Shown in pieces: positions 1 to 9,181 of a stretch of 64,000 bases of DNA. The stretch spans positions 26,864-90,863 of the forward strand of contig DATGZH010000009.1 in NCBI GenBank assembly GCA_035297265.1, written 5' to 3'. A program made the position numbers and the translations under genes. The notes beneath the pieces were generated by a model, which was given only the letters and a program-made list of their open reading frames with translations, was not told the origin of the DNA and did not search any database. Origin of the DNA: DATGZH01 sp035297265 (GTDB lineage Bacteria > Actinomycetota > Acidimicrobiia > Acidimicrobiales > RAAP-2). Position 1 is the stretch's first letter; each line of letters opens with the position of its first letter.

Positions 1-336
1 CAGGGCCGCTGGACGACCCGACCGGTCGAGCTGCACGGCGTGACCGTGCCGGAGAACTCGAAGGTGCTGCTCCTCACCGGATCGGCCGGTCGGGACGAGC
101 GCCACTACGACGAGCCCGACCGCTTCGACATCCACCGCGGCGCCGACAGCCACCTCTCGTTCGGCCACGGCATCCACTTCTGCCTCGGCGCGGCCCTCGC
201 CCGCCTCGAGGGGCGGGTCGGCCTCCAAGAGACCCTGGCCCGCTTCCCGGCCTGGGAGGTCGACCACGACAGGGCCAAGCGGCTCCACACGAGCACGGTG
301 CGCGGCTACGCGGAAGTGCCGATCGTCCTGGCGTGA
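1..336 (+). CDS. Cytochrome P450, C-terminal fragment (5' cut by window edge)
   Basis: Reading frame is open from base 1, so the gene starts outside the window; 111 residues are visible. The fragment holds the heme-ligand signature FGHGIHFCLGAALARLE, with the thiolate Cys at about residue 61 of the fragment, preceded by the DERHYDEPDRFDIHR segment typical of the P450 meander region. P450s are heme mono-oxygenases that hydroxylate small organic substrates using external redox partners; the substrate cannot be read from this fragment. A thioesterase gene follows 19 bases downstream on the same strand. Confidence 0.93.
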   Translation, partial: QGRWTTRPVELHGVTVPENSKVLLLTGSAGRDERHYDEPDRFDIHRGADSHLSFGHGIHFCLGAALARLEGRVGLQETLARFPAWEVDHDRAKRLHTSTVRGYAEVPIVLA

Positions 337-355
337 CCGCACGCAGCACGACGAC

Positions 356-1177
356 GTGGTGAGCCGCTCGCTGGCCGAGGTCCTCTCGGCGCCCGAGCAG
401 GTCGGCGAGGACCGCTACCGGGCGGAGACGGAGGGCGACGGCTTCCTGTTCGGCGGCCTCACCCTCGGTCTCGCCTTGCGGGTCGGCTGCCTGAGCGTGT
501 CGGCCGGGCTCGTCCCCCGATCGCTCCACACCTACTTCACGAGAGCGGGCCACTGGGGACGACCGCTCGACTTCGAGGTGACCCATCTCCTCGACGGGCG
601 CTCGGTCTCGACCCGCCTCGTCACCGTGTCCCAAGGTGGGCGAGCGATCGCCACGATGACCGCGGCGTTCCACCGTCGTGACCCGGGCGAGACCTGGCAG
701 CGGCACGAGGCGCCCGAGGGCCCCGATCCCGACCGCCTCGCCCCGTCACGGGTCTGGCTGCCGGTGGCCGACTTCCTCGAGGTCCGACCGGTCGGCGGTC
801 AGCCTCTCGAACGGCCCGAACGGGCCCACCCCTACTGGTGCCGGCCGCGCCAGCCGCTCGGCGAGGACCCGGCGACCCACGCCTGTGCGATCGCCTTCGT
901 CTCCGACTACCTCGTGATCCTGGCCATGCACGACAGCGAGACGGTCTCGGCGGCCCCGGGCGACATCCGCACGCTCGACCACTCGCTCTGGTTCCACCGC
1001 CACCCGCAGGCCGACGACTGGCTCCTCTATTCCGACGAGGCCCTCTCGGTCTCTCGTTCGCACGGCGTCAGCCGGGGCACCGTGGTCGACCGGGAGGGCA
1101 ACCTCGTGGCCTCCTTCGTGCAGGGCGACATCATCCGGACCCGGGGATCCGGGGTCCGCCGGCGCCGCCCCAACTAG
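356..1177 (+). CDS. Acyl-CoA thioesterase II (TesB-like, double hotdog)
   Basis: 273 residues, close to the usual TesB length of about 285. The N-terminal hotdog has GGLTLGLALRVG; the C-terminal one has AIAFVSDYLVIL (compare the SD of TesB enzymes), the DHSLWFHR segment, and the closing FVQGDIIR that matches the catalytic-Gln region of TesB (AQEGLIR-type). The family hydrolyses acyl-CoA to free fatty acid and CoA in the cytoplasm. GTG at 356 is used; a second in-frame GTG lies at 359. It sits 19 bases after the P450 gene, probably in one transcript, and converges on the next gene with a 4-base overlap of the stop codons. Confidence 0.85.
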   Translation: MVSRSLAEVLSAPEQVGEDRYRAETEGDGFLFGGLTLGLALRVGCLSVSAGLVPRSLHTYFTRAGHWGRPLDFEVTHLLDGRSVSTRLVTVSQGGRAIATMTAAFHRRDPGETWQRHEAPEGPDPDRLAPSRVWLPVADFLEVRPVGGQPLERPERAHPYWCRPRQPLGEDPATHACAIAFVSDYLVILAMHDSETVSAAPGDIRTLDHSLWFHRHPQADDWLLYSDEALSVSRSHGVSRGTVVDREGNLVASFVQGDIIRTRGSGVRRRRPN

Positions 1178-1650
1178 TCCACCGCCACGACCAGCTCGAC
1201 CTCGACCGCCCCGCCCCGCGGGAGCGAGGCCACGCCGATGGCCGAGCGGGTGTGCCGACCGGCCTCGCCGAAGACATCCGCCAGCACCCTGCTGGCCCCG
1301 TCGACCACGTCGGGCTGGCGGTGGAAGTCAGGGGTCGAGGCCACGTAACCGGTGAGCGTCAGCACCCGGGTGATCCGGTCCAGGCTGCCGAGGGCCACCT
1401 CGAGGACGGCCAGTGCGTTCAGAGCGCAGACAGCCGCCGCATCCCGGCCCTCCTCAACGCTCACCGTGTCGCCCAACCGGCCGAGACAGGTGAGCTCGCC
1501 GGCGATGCGCGGCAGCTGCCCCGAGGTGCGGGCGACGCCCTCATGGACGACGACCGCGTCGAGCGGGTCGTGGGGCGGGTGGGGGCCGTGGAGGATGAGG
1601 CCGAGCTCGGTCAGCCGGGCCCGGACGCGCCCGCCGTCCCCCACCGCCAC
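1174..1650 (-). CDS. RidA family (YjgF/YER057c/UK114) protein
   Basis: 158 residues with the RidA-type trimer fold pattern: ARTSGQLPRI near the N-terminus, ALNALAVLEVALGSLDRITRVLTLTGYV in pieces through the middle, and a C-terminal SAIGVASLPRGGAVEVELVVAV strand. Canonical RidA deaminates reactive enamine/imine intermediates, using an Arg in an R-x-V/A motif; here the terminal motif reads ..SLPRGGAVEVE, so it belongs to a longer YjgF subgroup whose activity is uncertain. The GTG start lies one base after the stop of the LLM oxidoreductase on the same strand, so the two are co-transcribed and perhaps coupled. Confidence 0.8.
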   Translation of the reverse strand: MAVGDGGRVRARLTELGLILHGPHPPHDPLDAVVVHEGVARTSGQLPRIAGELTCLGRLGDTVSVEEGRDAAAVCALNALAVLEVALGSLDRITRVLTLTGYVASTPDFHRQPDVVDGASRVLADVFGEAGRHTRSAIGVASLPRGGAVEVELVVAVD

Positions 1651-1651
1651 C

Positions 1652-2599
1652 TCAGTTCCCGGCCAGCTTGGCCACGACCGGGCCGAGGAGCTCCCAGCTG
1701 TCAGCCTCGATCGAGAAGTAGGAGATGCCGTACTCCTCCCGACGCCACTGGAGCTCCTCTTCCATCTGCTCGAGCGTGCCGGCCAGGGCCAGCGGGATGT
1801 GGTGGGCGTCGGTCGGGTCGATCCCGAACGCCGGCGCCATGCTCTCGATGAGCGAGTCCCGGTCGTCGGTGATGAGGACCAGACCGATCAGGCAGTTGAG
1901 CTCGAGGTCGGCGAAGCGGTCCCCCGCCGCCTCCTTCACCCACTGGATCTTCTGCCGCGTGGCGTCGGGGCTGGCGTTCGGCGCCACCTCGACGCCGCCG
2001 GTGCCCTCCCGCAGGTTCACGTTGATGCTCACGATGTCGGCCTCCCGGCCGGCGATCGAGAGCACCCGCTTGCCGCCGCCGCCGATGATGAGCGGCGGAC
2101 GGGGTCGCTGCACCGGGCGGGGGTGCGGCTCGTGCTCGGTGATCGTGTAGTGCTGCCCGGAGAACGAGTACAGCCCCTCCGCCTCGAGGAGGCCCTTCAC
2201 GATCTGGACGGCCTCTTCGAAGCGGTCCACCCGAACGCTCGGCGGGTCGTAGGGGATGCCGGACTGCTCGTAGTCCGTCTTCATCCAGCCGGCCCCGAGG
2301 CTCATCTCGAAACGGCCATCGGACAGCACGTCGACCGTGGCCGCCTCCTTGGCCAACACGAGCGGGTGCTTGTAGTCGTTGTCGAAGACGAGGGAGCCCA
2401 CCTTGAGCTTCGTCGTGGCACAGGCCGCGGCCACGAGGGCCGGCATCGGGGCGAGCTGGTCCCCGAAGTGGTCGGGCATGAGGAGGGCCGAGTAGCCGAG
2501 GTCCTCGGCCCGCTTGGCCTGCTCGGTCCATGACCGGCCGGTGCCCTCGGGACCCTTGCTCAGCTGGGCGGCGAAACGGAACCGTCGGGGGTGCGCCAT
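1652..2599 (-). CDS. F420-dependent LLM-class oxidoreductase
   Basis: 315 residues of a luciferase-like monooxygenase TIM barrel. Visible landmarks are RAEDLGYSALLMPDHFGDQ, LKVGSLVFDNDYKHPLVLAKE, DVLSDGRFEMSLGAGW and RPPLIIGGGGKRVLSIAGRE, all characteristic of the F420-using actinobacterial LLM subfamily (TIGR03621-like). Such enzymes transfer hydride from reduced F420 to organic substrates; the substrate is unknown. ATG at 2599. It is the first gene of a two-gene minus-strand unit with the RidA-like gene directly behind it. Confidence 0.88.
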   Translation of the reverse strand: MAHPRRFRFAAQLSKGPEGTGRSWTEQAKRAEDLGYSALLMPDHFGDQLAPMPALVAAACATTKLKVGSLVFDNDYKHPLVLAKEAATVDVLSDGRFEMSLGAGWMKTDYEQSGIPYDPPSVRVDRFEEAVQIVKGLLEAEGLYSFSGQHYTITEHEPHPRPVQRPRPPLIIGGGGKRVLSIAGREADIVSINVNLREGTGGVEVAPNASPDATRQKIQWVKEAAGDRFADLELNCLIGLVLITDDRDSLIESMAPAFGIDPTDAHHIPLALAGTLEQMEEELQWRREEYGISYFSIEADSWELLGPVVAKLAGN

Positions 2600-2645
2600 G
2601 GCGCCATCGTGCCAAAGATGGGCGCGGGGACGCCCATCCGGGCGC

Positions 2646-3767
2646 TCAGCTCGACCCGGCCGCGCCGTCGGCGCCGGCGAGCCCGTAGAGCTCGGCCGCG
2701 TTGGCGCCGAGCACCCGGCGGCGTCCCTCGGGGTCGACGCTGGCCACGTTCTCGAAGAGCTCGGCCGTGGCCCCGGGGAAGGTCGAGTCGGCGTGGGGGT
2801 AGTCCGAACCCCAGACCACCCGGGTGGGACCCACGAACGGGAGGAGGGCCGGCAGCGTCGGCTCGTCGATCTCGAAGCTCACCCAGCACTGCCGGGCGAA
2901 GTACTCGCTCGGCAGGAGCGACATCGGCGGGGCGTAGCGGTGGTAGGACGGCACCTGGTGGTCGAGGCGCTCGAGCCAGTACGGCGCCCAGCCGCCGCCC
3001 GCCTCCAAGAAGACGAACCGGAGCGACGGATGGCGCTCCATCACGCCGAGGCCGATGAGCGAGGCGCAGGCCAGCATCTGCTCGAGGGTGTGCGAGCACG
3101 CGTGGAGGACGAGCACGTTGGTCGGCGTCCGATCCGAGCCGAGCGGCGGCACCGCCCATTGGAAGCCCTCGTGCACCGCGACGGCCACCCCGAGCGACTC
3201 GGCCGCCTCCCAGAAGGGGTCGTTGGCCGGGTCGACGATGGTCCGGCCCTGGCACGGGTTGGGCCGAACGAAGGCGGAGACGAAGCCGAGCTCCTCCTTG
3301 GCCCGCCGGAGCTCGGCGACCGCCGCTCCGGGGTCCTGGAAAGGCACCATCGCCGCGCCGTGGAGCCGCGCCGGGTCGGCCGAGCAGTAGCCGGCCAGCC
3401 AGTCGTTGTAGGCCCGGGCGAGGGCCACCGCGGCCTTCGGGTCGGCGACGCCCCAGAACCCGAGGCCGATCGTCGGGTAGAGGACGACCTCGTCGATCCC
3501 CTCGGCGTCCATGTCGGCCAGCCGGGCCACCGGGTCGAAGGCGCCGGGCCGGGCCTCCTCGAGCGGCACCGGCCCGACCGGCGTGCCGACGTCGGTGCCC
3601 GGTTGACCCATCTGGCCGAGCCGGGCGAGGAAGACCTCCTGGCCGCCCACCGTCACGTGGTCGAGGCCGTGGGCGTCGGTCGTGGCCGTCGGCCGGTGCT
3701 CTTCGGCGAGCGACTGCCAGGCCGACCAGGGTTCGAGCACGTGGCCGTCGGCGTCCACCACCCGCAT
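2646..3767 (-). CDS. Amidohydrolase 2 family metal-dependent hydrolase
   Basis: 373 residues from ATG at 3767 (MRVVDADGHVLEP). The DxDxH-type metal motif VVDADGHV is right at the N-terminus, followed by LADMDAEGIDEVVLYPT, AVHEGFQW, HACSHTLEQM, FLEAGGGWAPYWLERLD and the final VWGSDYPHADSTFPGA that supplies the last metal Asp. These are hallmarks of the ACMSD/amidohydrolase-2 barrel, which hydrolyses or decarboxylates aromatic or cyclic acids. GTG at 3779 is an alternative start; neither has a strong ribosome-binding site. The open frame continues upstream to 5909 only because of GC bias; that part lies opposite cydDC and is not coding. A second member of the family is at 49414-50670. Confidence 0.87.
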   Translation of the reverse strand: MRVVDADGHVLEPWSAWQSLAEEHRPTATTDAHGLDHVTVGGQEVFLARLGQMGQPGTDVGTPVGPVPLEEARPGAFDPVARLADMDAEGIDEVVLYPTIGLGFWGVADPKAAVALARAYNDWLAGYCSADPARLHGAAMVPFQDPGAAVAELRRAKEELGFVSAFVRPNPCQGRTIVDPANDPFWEAAESLGVAVAVHEGFQWAVPPLGSDRTPTNVLVLHACSHTLEQMLACASLIGLGVMERHPSLRFVFLEAGGGWAPYWLERLDHQVPSYHRYAPPMSLLPSEYFARQCWVSFEIDEPTLPALLPFVGPTRVVWGSDYPHADSTFPGATAELFENVASVDPEGRRRVLGANAAELYGLAGADGAAGSS

Positions 3768-3926
3768 GCCGTCGTGCACGAGCAGCCAACCTAGTGGCCT
3801 CCCGCTGGGCCGACCCGATGACGTCGCGCGGGGTGGTGCTCGGTAACTTGGTCCGATGGCTCCTCCGGCGGCACGGTCCGCCCCGTCGGCCCGGTCGTCG
3901 CCAGCGCGCCGTCCCGAGGTCGCCCG

Positions 3927-5633
3927 CTGAGCCCGGCCAAGGGCGCCGCCCTCGTCGACCGGCGCCTCCTCAGCCGGGCCGGCTTCACCCGCCGCTATCT
4001 CGTCGGCTCGACCCTGGTCGGCGTGGCGGCCACGGCCACCCTCGTCGCCCAGGCGGTCCTGCTGGCCGACGTGGTCGACCGGGCCATGCTCCACGGAGCG
4101 GGTCTCGGCGACCTCGGGCCGCAGCTGGTCGGGCTCTTCCTCGCCTTCTGCGCCCGGGCGGCCTGCCTCTTCGCCGGCGAGGCCATGGCGCAGCGGACCT
4201 CGCTCCGGGTCACCGCGTCGCTCCGCCGATCCCTCCTCCGCCGGGCGCTCGACCTCGGCCCCACCTGGCTGGCCGGCGAGCGGGCCGGCGAGCTCTCCCT
4301 CACCGCCACCCGCGGCGTGGCCGCGCTCGACGTCTACTTCGGCCGCTACCTGCCCCAGGCGCTCCTCGCCGCGCTCGCCCCGCCGCTGCTCCTCGTCTGG
4401 GTGGCCACCGTCGACTGGCCCTCCGCCCTCATCCTCCTCGGCCTCGTCCTCTGCGTGCCGGTGTCCATGGTGGCCTTCGGCCGCCAGGCCGAGCGGCACA
4501 CCAGGCGCCAGTGGCGCCGGCTGTCCTCGCTCGCCGCCCGCTTCCTCGAGCTGATCCGGGGCCTGCCCACGCTCCGGGCCTTCAACCAGGCGGCGCGGGG
4601 CCGCCTCGAGGTGGCCGAGGCCACCGAGAGCCTGCGGGTCTCGACGATGAGCACGCTGCGGGTGGCCTTCCTCTCGGCCCTCGTCCTCGAGCTGCTCGCC
4701 GGCCTCGGGACGGGCCTCGTCGCGATGTACCTCGGCCTGCGCCTCCTCGAGGGCCACGTCGGCCTGGCGAGCGCCCTCGCCATCCTCATGGTCTCCCCCG
4801 AGGTCTTCCTGCCGCTCCGCCGGGCCGGGGCCGAGTTCCACGCCAGCGCCGAGGGGCAGGCGGCGGCCGAGCGGGTCTTCGAGGTACTCGACCTGCCGGC
4901 GCCGGCCGACCGGCCGGGGACGGCCGCCCCGCCCGACCCGGCGACGACGACCGTGCAGCTCGAGGGCGTCCGCTTCGGCTACCCGCGCCGGGAGCGGCCG
5001 GTCCTCTGCGACCTCCACGTCGAGCTGGCCCCGGGCGAGCACGTCGCCGTCCTCGGCCCCTCCGGGGTGGGCAAGTCGTCGCTCCTCGCCGTCCTGCTCG
5101 GGTTCGTCACCCCTGAAGCCGGCCGGGTCTCGGTCGGTGGCGTCGATCTCGCCGACCTCGACCTCGCGGCGTGGCGGCGCCAGCTGGCCTGGGTGCCCCA
5201 GCGGGTCCACCTCTTCACGGGCTCCCTCCGCGACAACCTCGCCCTCGGGGCGAACGGCGCCTCGACCGACGAGCTCCTCGCCGCGGTCGAGCTCGTCGGC
5301 CTGTCGACGTTCGTCGAGCAGCTGCCGGCCGGCCTCGACACGCCCGTCGGCGACGGGGGCCTCGGTCTCTCGGCCGGGGAGCGCCAGCGGGTGGCCATCG
5401 CCCGGGCCGTGCTCACCGGGGCTCCGCTCGTCCTCCTCGACGAGCCGGCCTCGCACCTCGACGCGGCGACCGAGGCCCGCCTCGGCCGGGCCCTCCGGCC
5501 GTGGTTCTCGACGCGGACCGTCCTCGTCGTCGGCCACCGGCCCGAGCTCGTCGAGCAACTCGACCGGCGTCTCGTCCTCGGACCGGACGGTCGCCTCGTC
5601 GACGAGGCCGAGACCGTGGCGGTGGGACCGTGA
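3927..5633 (+). CDS. cydD: Thiol reductant ABC exporter subunit CydD (non-canonical start)
   Basis: Half of the heterodimeric CydDC exporter that moves glutathione or cysteine-type reductants to the periplasmic side for cytochrome bd assembly and redox balance. Six-helix membrane half (about residues 20-310), then the ATPase: Walker A GPSGVGKSS, signature LSAGERQRVAIARA, Walker B LVLLDEPASHLD. The first canonical start in frame, GTG 4023, would cut into the first membrane helix (YLVGSTLVGVAAT...). Upstream the frame stays open but holds no ATG, GTG or TTG back to 3840. CTG at 3927 follows GAGG (3916-3919) at 7-base spacing and gives 568 residues beginning LSPAKGAALVDRR. A 25-codon frame from ATG 3856 ends at 3930 in the next frame, so a one-base sequence error is the alternative. 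Confidence 0.85.
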   Translation: MSPAKGAALVDRRLLSRAGFTRRYLVGSTLVGVAATATLVAQAVLLADVVDRAMLHGAGLGDLGPQLVGLFLAFCARAACLFAGEAMAQRTSLRVTASLRRSLLRRALDLGPTWLAGERAGELSLTATRGVAALDVYFGRYLPQALLAALAPPLLLVWVATVDWPSALILLGLVLCVPVSMVAFGRQAERHTRRQWRRLSSLAARFLELIRGLPTLRAFNQAARGRLEVAEATESLRVSTMSTLRVAFLSALVLELLAGLGTGLVAMYLGLRLLEGHVGLASALAILMVSPEVFLPLRRAGAEFHASAEGQAAAERVFEVLDLPAPADRPGTAAPPDPATTTVQLEGVRFGYPRRERPVLCDLHVELAPGEHVAVLGPSGVGKSSLLAVLLGFVTPEAGRVSVGGVDLADLDLAAWRRQLAWVPQRVHLFTGSLRDNLALGANGASTDELLAAVELVGLSTFVEQLPAGLDTPVGDGGLGLSAGERQRVAIARAVLTGAPLVLLDEPASHLDAATEARLGRALRPWFSTRTVLVVGHRPELVEQLDRRLVLGPDGRLVDEAETVAVGP

Positions 5634-7318
5634 GCGGGACCCCGGCCCGCTCGGACCTGGCGGTCGGGCGCGAGCTCGTCCGGCGCGGTGCGGTGCCGTG
5701 GCGGCGCTTCGGGCTGGCCACCCTCCTCGGCGTGAGCGCCTCCCTCGCCACCGTCGGCCTGCTCGCCGCCTCGGGCGCGGTGGTGGGCCGGGCCGCCCTC
5801 CGTCCGGGGCTCGGGGCCATCGCCGGCCTCTTGGCGCTGGTCGAGGTGCTCGCCGTGGTGCGGGCACCGCTCCGCTACGGCGAGCGGCTCGTGGCCCACG
5901 ACGCCGCACTGCGGGCTCTGCGGGGTTGGCGGGTCTGGCTCTACGACCGCCTCGAGCCGCTGAGCCCGGCCGGCCTCGGCGGCTGGCGGCGGGGCGATCT
6001 CCTCGCCCGGGCCATCGACGACGTCGACACCCTCCAGGACCTCTACCTCCGGGTCCTCGCCCCGGCGGTCGTCGGCGTGGCGGCCGCCGCGCTCGCCGTC
6101 GTGATCGTGGGTCTCCTCCTCCCCGCCGCCGCCCTCGTCCTCGGCGCGGCCCTCCTCGTGGCGCTCGTCGGCCCGCCCCTGCTCTCGTCGCGGGCCGGGG
6201 CCACCGGCGAGCGCGAGGCGGTCCTCCGAGGCGAGCTCGCCGCCGAGACCGTCGACCTCCTCACCGGCTCGGCCGAGCTGCTCGCCTTCGGGCGGGAGGC
6301 CGACGCCCTCGACCGGGTGGCGGCGACCGAGGCGCGGCTGGCCCGGCTGGCCCGCCGGCGGTCGCTCTTCGGCGGCGCGGCGGCTGCCCTCATCACGATG
6401 TGCGTCGGCGCCGCGGTGACCGGCGTCCTCGCCGTCGGCGTCGAGGCCCTGCGGACCGGCAAACTCCAGGCGGTCCAGCTGGCCGTCCTCCCCCTCGCCG
6501 CACTCGGTGCCTTCGAGGCCGTCCCCGGTCTCTCCCTCGCCGTGTTCCGCTCGGGCGATGTGCTGGCCGCCGGCCGCCGGCTGCTCGCCCTCGAAGAGCT
6601 CCCCGTCCCGGTCACCGACCCGGACGACCCGTCCCCCCTCCCCGACGGCTGCCCGGCGGTCGCCCTCCGGGCGGCCCGGCTGCGCTACGGCGCGGCCCGA
6701 CCCCTCGCCCTCGACGGGGTGGACCTGGCGCTCGCCCCCGGGGAGCGCCTCGCCCTCGTCGGGCCGAGCGGGGCGGGCAAGAGCAGCGTGGTGGCCGCGC
6801 TGCTCCGTTTCTGGCCCTTGGAGAGCGGCCAGGCCGAGCTGGCCGAGGTCCCGCTCGAACGGCTCGCCCAGGCCGACGTGCGGCGGGCGCTCGGCCTGCT
6901 CGACCAGGAAGCCGACCTCTTCGCCGGCAGCGTCGCCGCCAACGTGCGCCTGGGACGGCCCGAGGCGAGCGACGAGGACGTCGCCCGGGCCGTGGCCCTC
7001 GCCCAGCTGGACGAGTGGGTGGCGACGCTCCCCGACGGCCTCGACACGCCCGTCGGTGAGCGCGGCGCCCAGCTGTCAGGCGGTCAGCGCCAGCGGGTGG
7101 CCCTCGCCCGGGTGCTCCTCTGCGAGACCCCGGTGCTCGTGCTCGACGAGCCGACCGTCGGCCTCGACGAGCCGACCGCGACCCGTCTCCTGGCCGACGT
7201 GCTCGGCGCGGCCCGCGACAAGAGCGTCCTCCTCGTCACCCACCGCGAGAGCGAGCTCTTCTCCTTCGACGAGGTGCTCGTGCTCGACGGCGGGCGCGTG
7301 GTCGAGCGCCGACGCTGA
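5630..7318 (+). CDS. cydC: Thiol reductant ABC exporter subunit CydC
   Basis: 562 residues from GTG 5630, which overlaps the TGA of cydD (GTGA), so the pair is translationally coupled. N-terminal membrane domain with about six helices (LLGVSASLATVGLLAASGAV onward), then the nucleotide-binding domain with Walker A GPSGAGKSS, signature LSGGQRQRVALARV and Walker B VLVLDEPTVGLD, and the H-loop LVTHRES. It pairs with CydD to form the thiol exporter. The cydAB oxidase genes, often adjacent, are not in this window. The open frame extends further upstream inside cydD but that part is not coding. Confidence 0.92.
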   Translation: MSGTPARSDLAVGRELVRRGAVPWRRFGLATLLGVSASLATVGLLAASGAVVGRAALRPGLGAIAGLLALVEVLAVVRAPLRYGERLVAHDAALRALRGWRVWLYDRLEPLSPAGLGGWRRGDLLARAIDDVDTLQDLYLRVLAPAVVGVAAAALAVVIVGLLLPAAALVLGAALLVALVGPPLLSSRAGATGEREAVLRGELAAETVDLLTGSAELLAFGREADALDRVAATEARLARLARRRSLFGGAAAALITMCVGAAVTGVLAVGVEALRTGKLQAVQLAVLPLAALGAFEAVPGLSLAVFRSGDVLAAGRRLLALEELPVPVTDPDDPSPLPDGCPAVALRAARLRYGAARPLALDGVDLALAPGERLALVGPSGAGKSSVVAALLRFWPLESGQAELAEVPLERLAQADVRRALGLLDQEADLFAGSVAANVRLGRPEASDEDVARAVALAQLDEWVATLPDGLDTPVGERGAQLSGGQRQRVALARVLLCETPVLVLDEPTVGLDEPTATRLLADVLGAARDKSVLLVTHRESELFSFDEVLVLDGGRVVERRR

Positions 7319-7324
7319 CGTCGT

Positions 7325-8311
7325 TCAGACGTTCACCCGGGACATGTGCTCCTCGGGGTAGCGGGCCCCGGCGGCCACACCCTTCGGGGCCACCGCCTCG
7401 ATGGCCGCCAGGTCCTCCTCGGTGAGCACGACGTCGAGGGCGGCGAGGTTCTCCTCCAGGTAGACACGGCGCTTCGTGCCCGGGATCGGTGCGATGTCGT
7501 CGCCCCGGCTGAGCACCCAGGCGAGGGCCAGCTGCGACGGTGTGCAGTCCTTGGCCTCGGCCAGCTCGCGCACCTTCGCCACGGTGGCTTTGTTCTCCTC
7601 GAAGTTGTCGCCCTGGAAGCGCGGGTTGAAGCGTCGGAAGTCGTTCGCCTCGAAGTCGTCGGTGCTCTCGATGGTCCCGGTGAGGAAGCCCCGACCGAGC
7701 GGGCTATAGGGGACGAAGCCGATGCCGAGCTGGCGCGTCGTGTCGAGCACGCCGTCCTCGGGGTCCCGGGTGAAGAGCGAGTACTCGCTCTGGACCGCCG
7801 ACATGGGGTGGACGGCGTGGGCCCGACGGATGGTGGCCGGGGCGGCTTCGGAGATGCCGAGGAAGCGCACCTTCCCCGCCCCGACGAGCTCGCCCATGGC
7901 TCCCCAGGTCTCCTCGACGGGCACCTTCGTGTCCACCCGGTGCTGGTAGTAGAGGTCGATGTGGTCGACGCCGAGGCGCTGGAGCGAGGCGTCACAGCAG
8001 GCGGCGACGTACTCGGGCCGTCCGTTCACGCCGACGAAGGTCCCGTCGGACCGGCGCTCGTTCCCGAACTTGGTGGCCAGGACCACCTCGTCCCGGCGGC
8101 TGGCGATGGCCTTGCCGACGAGGACCTCGTTCGTGAAGGGGCCGTACATGTCGGCCGTGTCGAGGAAGGTGCAGCCGAGGTCGAGGGCCAGGTGGATGGT
8201 GGCCACCGACTCCTGCTCGTCCGCCGTGCCGTAGGACTGGCTCATCCCCATACAGCCGAGGCCGAGAGCCGAGGTGACGAGCCCCTGGGTGCCCAATGCG
8301 CGCTGTTCCAC
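7325..8311 (-). CDS. Aldo/keto reductase
   Basis: 328 residues of the AKR (beta/alpha)8 barrel. The catalytic tetrad is visible: Asp51 and Tyr56 in FLDTADMYGP, Lys81 in VLATKFG, and His in LYYQHRVD (about residue 122). C-terminal NADPH-binding PIPGTKRRVYLEEN. The sequence resembles AKR13-type soluble reductases, which reduce aldehydes and ketones with NADPH. ATG at 8311 is preceded by GAGGA-type bases. It converges on cydC, 6 bases apart, and is divergent from the acetyltransferase downstream. Confidence 0.92.
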   Translation of the reverse strand: MEQRALGTQGLVTSALGLGCMGMSQSYGTADEQESVATIHLALDLGCTFLDTADMYGPFTNEVLVGKAIASRRDEVVLATKFGNERRSDGTFVGVNGRPEYVAACCDASLQRLGVDHIDLYYQHRVDTKVPVEETWGAMGELVGAGKVRFLGISEAAPATIRRAHAVHPMSAVQSEYSLFTRDPEDGVLDTTRQLGIGFVPYSPLGRGFLTGTIESTDDFEANDFRRFNPRFQGDNFEENKATVAKVRELAEAKDCTPSQLALAWVLSRGDDIAPIPGTKRRVYLEENLAALDVVLTEEDLAAIEAVAPKGVAAGARYPEEHMSRVNV

Positions 8312-8380
8312 CGCTGTCCTCCTCTCGCGGGATCGCGGTCGACCCTAACGGAAGCTCCCGCGGCGCCGGCCGGCCATGCT

Positions 8381-9118
8381 GTGCCGGTGGGGACGAGGAT
8401 CGTCACGGCCGCCGAGCGCCCGGACCTCTGGGCGTCCGTCGACGGGATCTTCGCCTCGCTCTGGCCCGAGTACAACCATCACGGGGACCTGACCGCCCGC
8501 TATTTCGGGGCGCTCCTGCCGACCTACGCCCACCTCCAGTTCCTCCTCGTCGACGAGGAGACCGACGAGGTGGTCGGACGGGGCCGGTCGATTCCCTTCA
8601 CCTGGGACGGGACGGCCGGGGACCTGGCGGGCGGGATCGACGCCGTCGGCCTCCGGGGCGCCGAGGCCCGCCACGCCCCGACGGCGCTCTCGGCCCTGGC
8701 CGCCGAGGTGGTGCCCGGCCAGGAGGGGCGAGGCCTCGGCGGCGCCGTGCTCCGGGCCATGGCCGCGGGGGCGAAGAAGGCCGGCCTGTCGCCGCTGCTG
8801 GCGCCGGTGCGGCCGAGCGAGAAGCACCTCGTGCCGCTCGTCCCGATCGAGGACTACGCCACGCGGCGCCGTCCCGGCGACGATCTCCTCGCCGACCCCT
8901 GGCTCCGGACGCACGAGCGGCTCGGGGCGAGGATCGTCCGCCCCGAGCCGCATTCGCTCCGCATCACCGCCCCGGTGGCCGACTGGGAGCGCTGGACCGG
9001 CGTCACCTTCGACGCGGAGGGTCCTCAGGTCTTCCCCCTGGGTCTCGCCCCGCTGGAGGTCCGAGACGGTATCGGCCGCTACTACGAGCCCAACGTGTGG
9101 ATGCTCCACGAGGTTTGA
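8381..9118 (+). CDS. GNAT-family N-acetyltransferase-like protein
   Basis: 245 residues from GTG 8381 (VPVGTRIVTAAERPDLW); GTG 8387 is an equally good alternative. The acetyl-CoA pyrophosphate loop is recognisable as QEGRGLGGAVLRAM near residue 120, after a beta strand LVDEETDEVVGRGRSIPF. The C-terminal half (THERLGARIVRPEPHSLRIT) continues the GNAT fold. The acceptor is unknown. No ribosome-binding site precedes either start, which suggests a leaderless transcript. The upstream part of the open frame lies opposite the aldo/keto reductase and is not coding. Confidence 0.75.
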   Translation: MPVGTRIVTAAERPDLWASVDGIFASLWPEYNHHGDLTARYFGALLPTYAHLQFLLVDEETDEVVGRGRSIPFTWDGTAGDLAGGIDAVGLRGAEARHAPTALSALAAEVVPGQEGRGLGGAVLRAMAAGAKKAGLSPLLAPVRPSEKHLVPLVPIEDYATRRRPGDDLLADPWLRTHERLGARIVRPEPHSLRITAPVADWERWTGVTFDAEGPQVFPLGLAPLEVRDGIGRYYEPNVWMLHEV

Positions 9119-9181
9119 GACGCCCTCGCGACGGAAGGCCGGTGCGACAGTGGAAGGGCACCGCCGCGCCGACCTGATCGC

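Noticed and set aside
3768..5909. Long minus-strand open frame extending the amidohydrolase to 1087 residues
   Set aside because: Its extra part is Arg/Glu/Gly-rich low complexity lying opposite the well conserved cydD and cydC; it is an antisense artefact of high GC.
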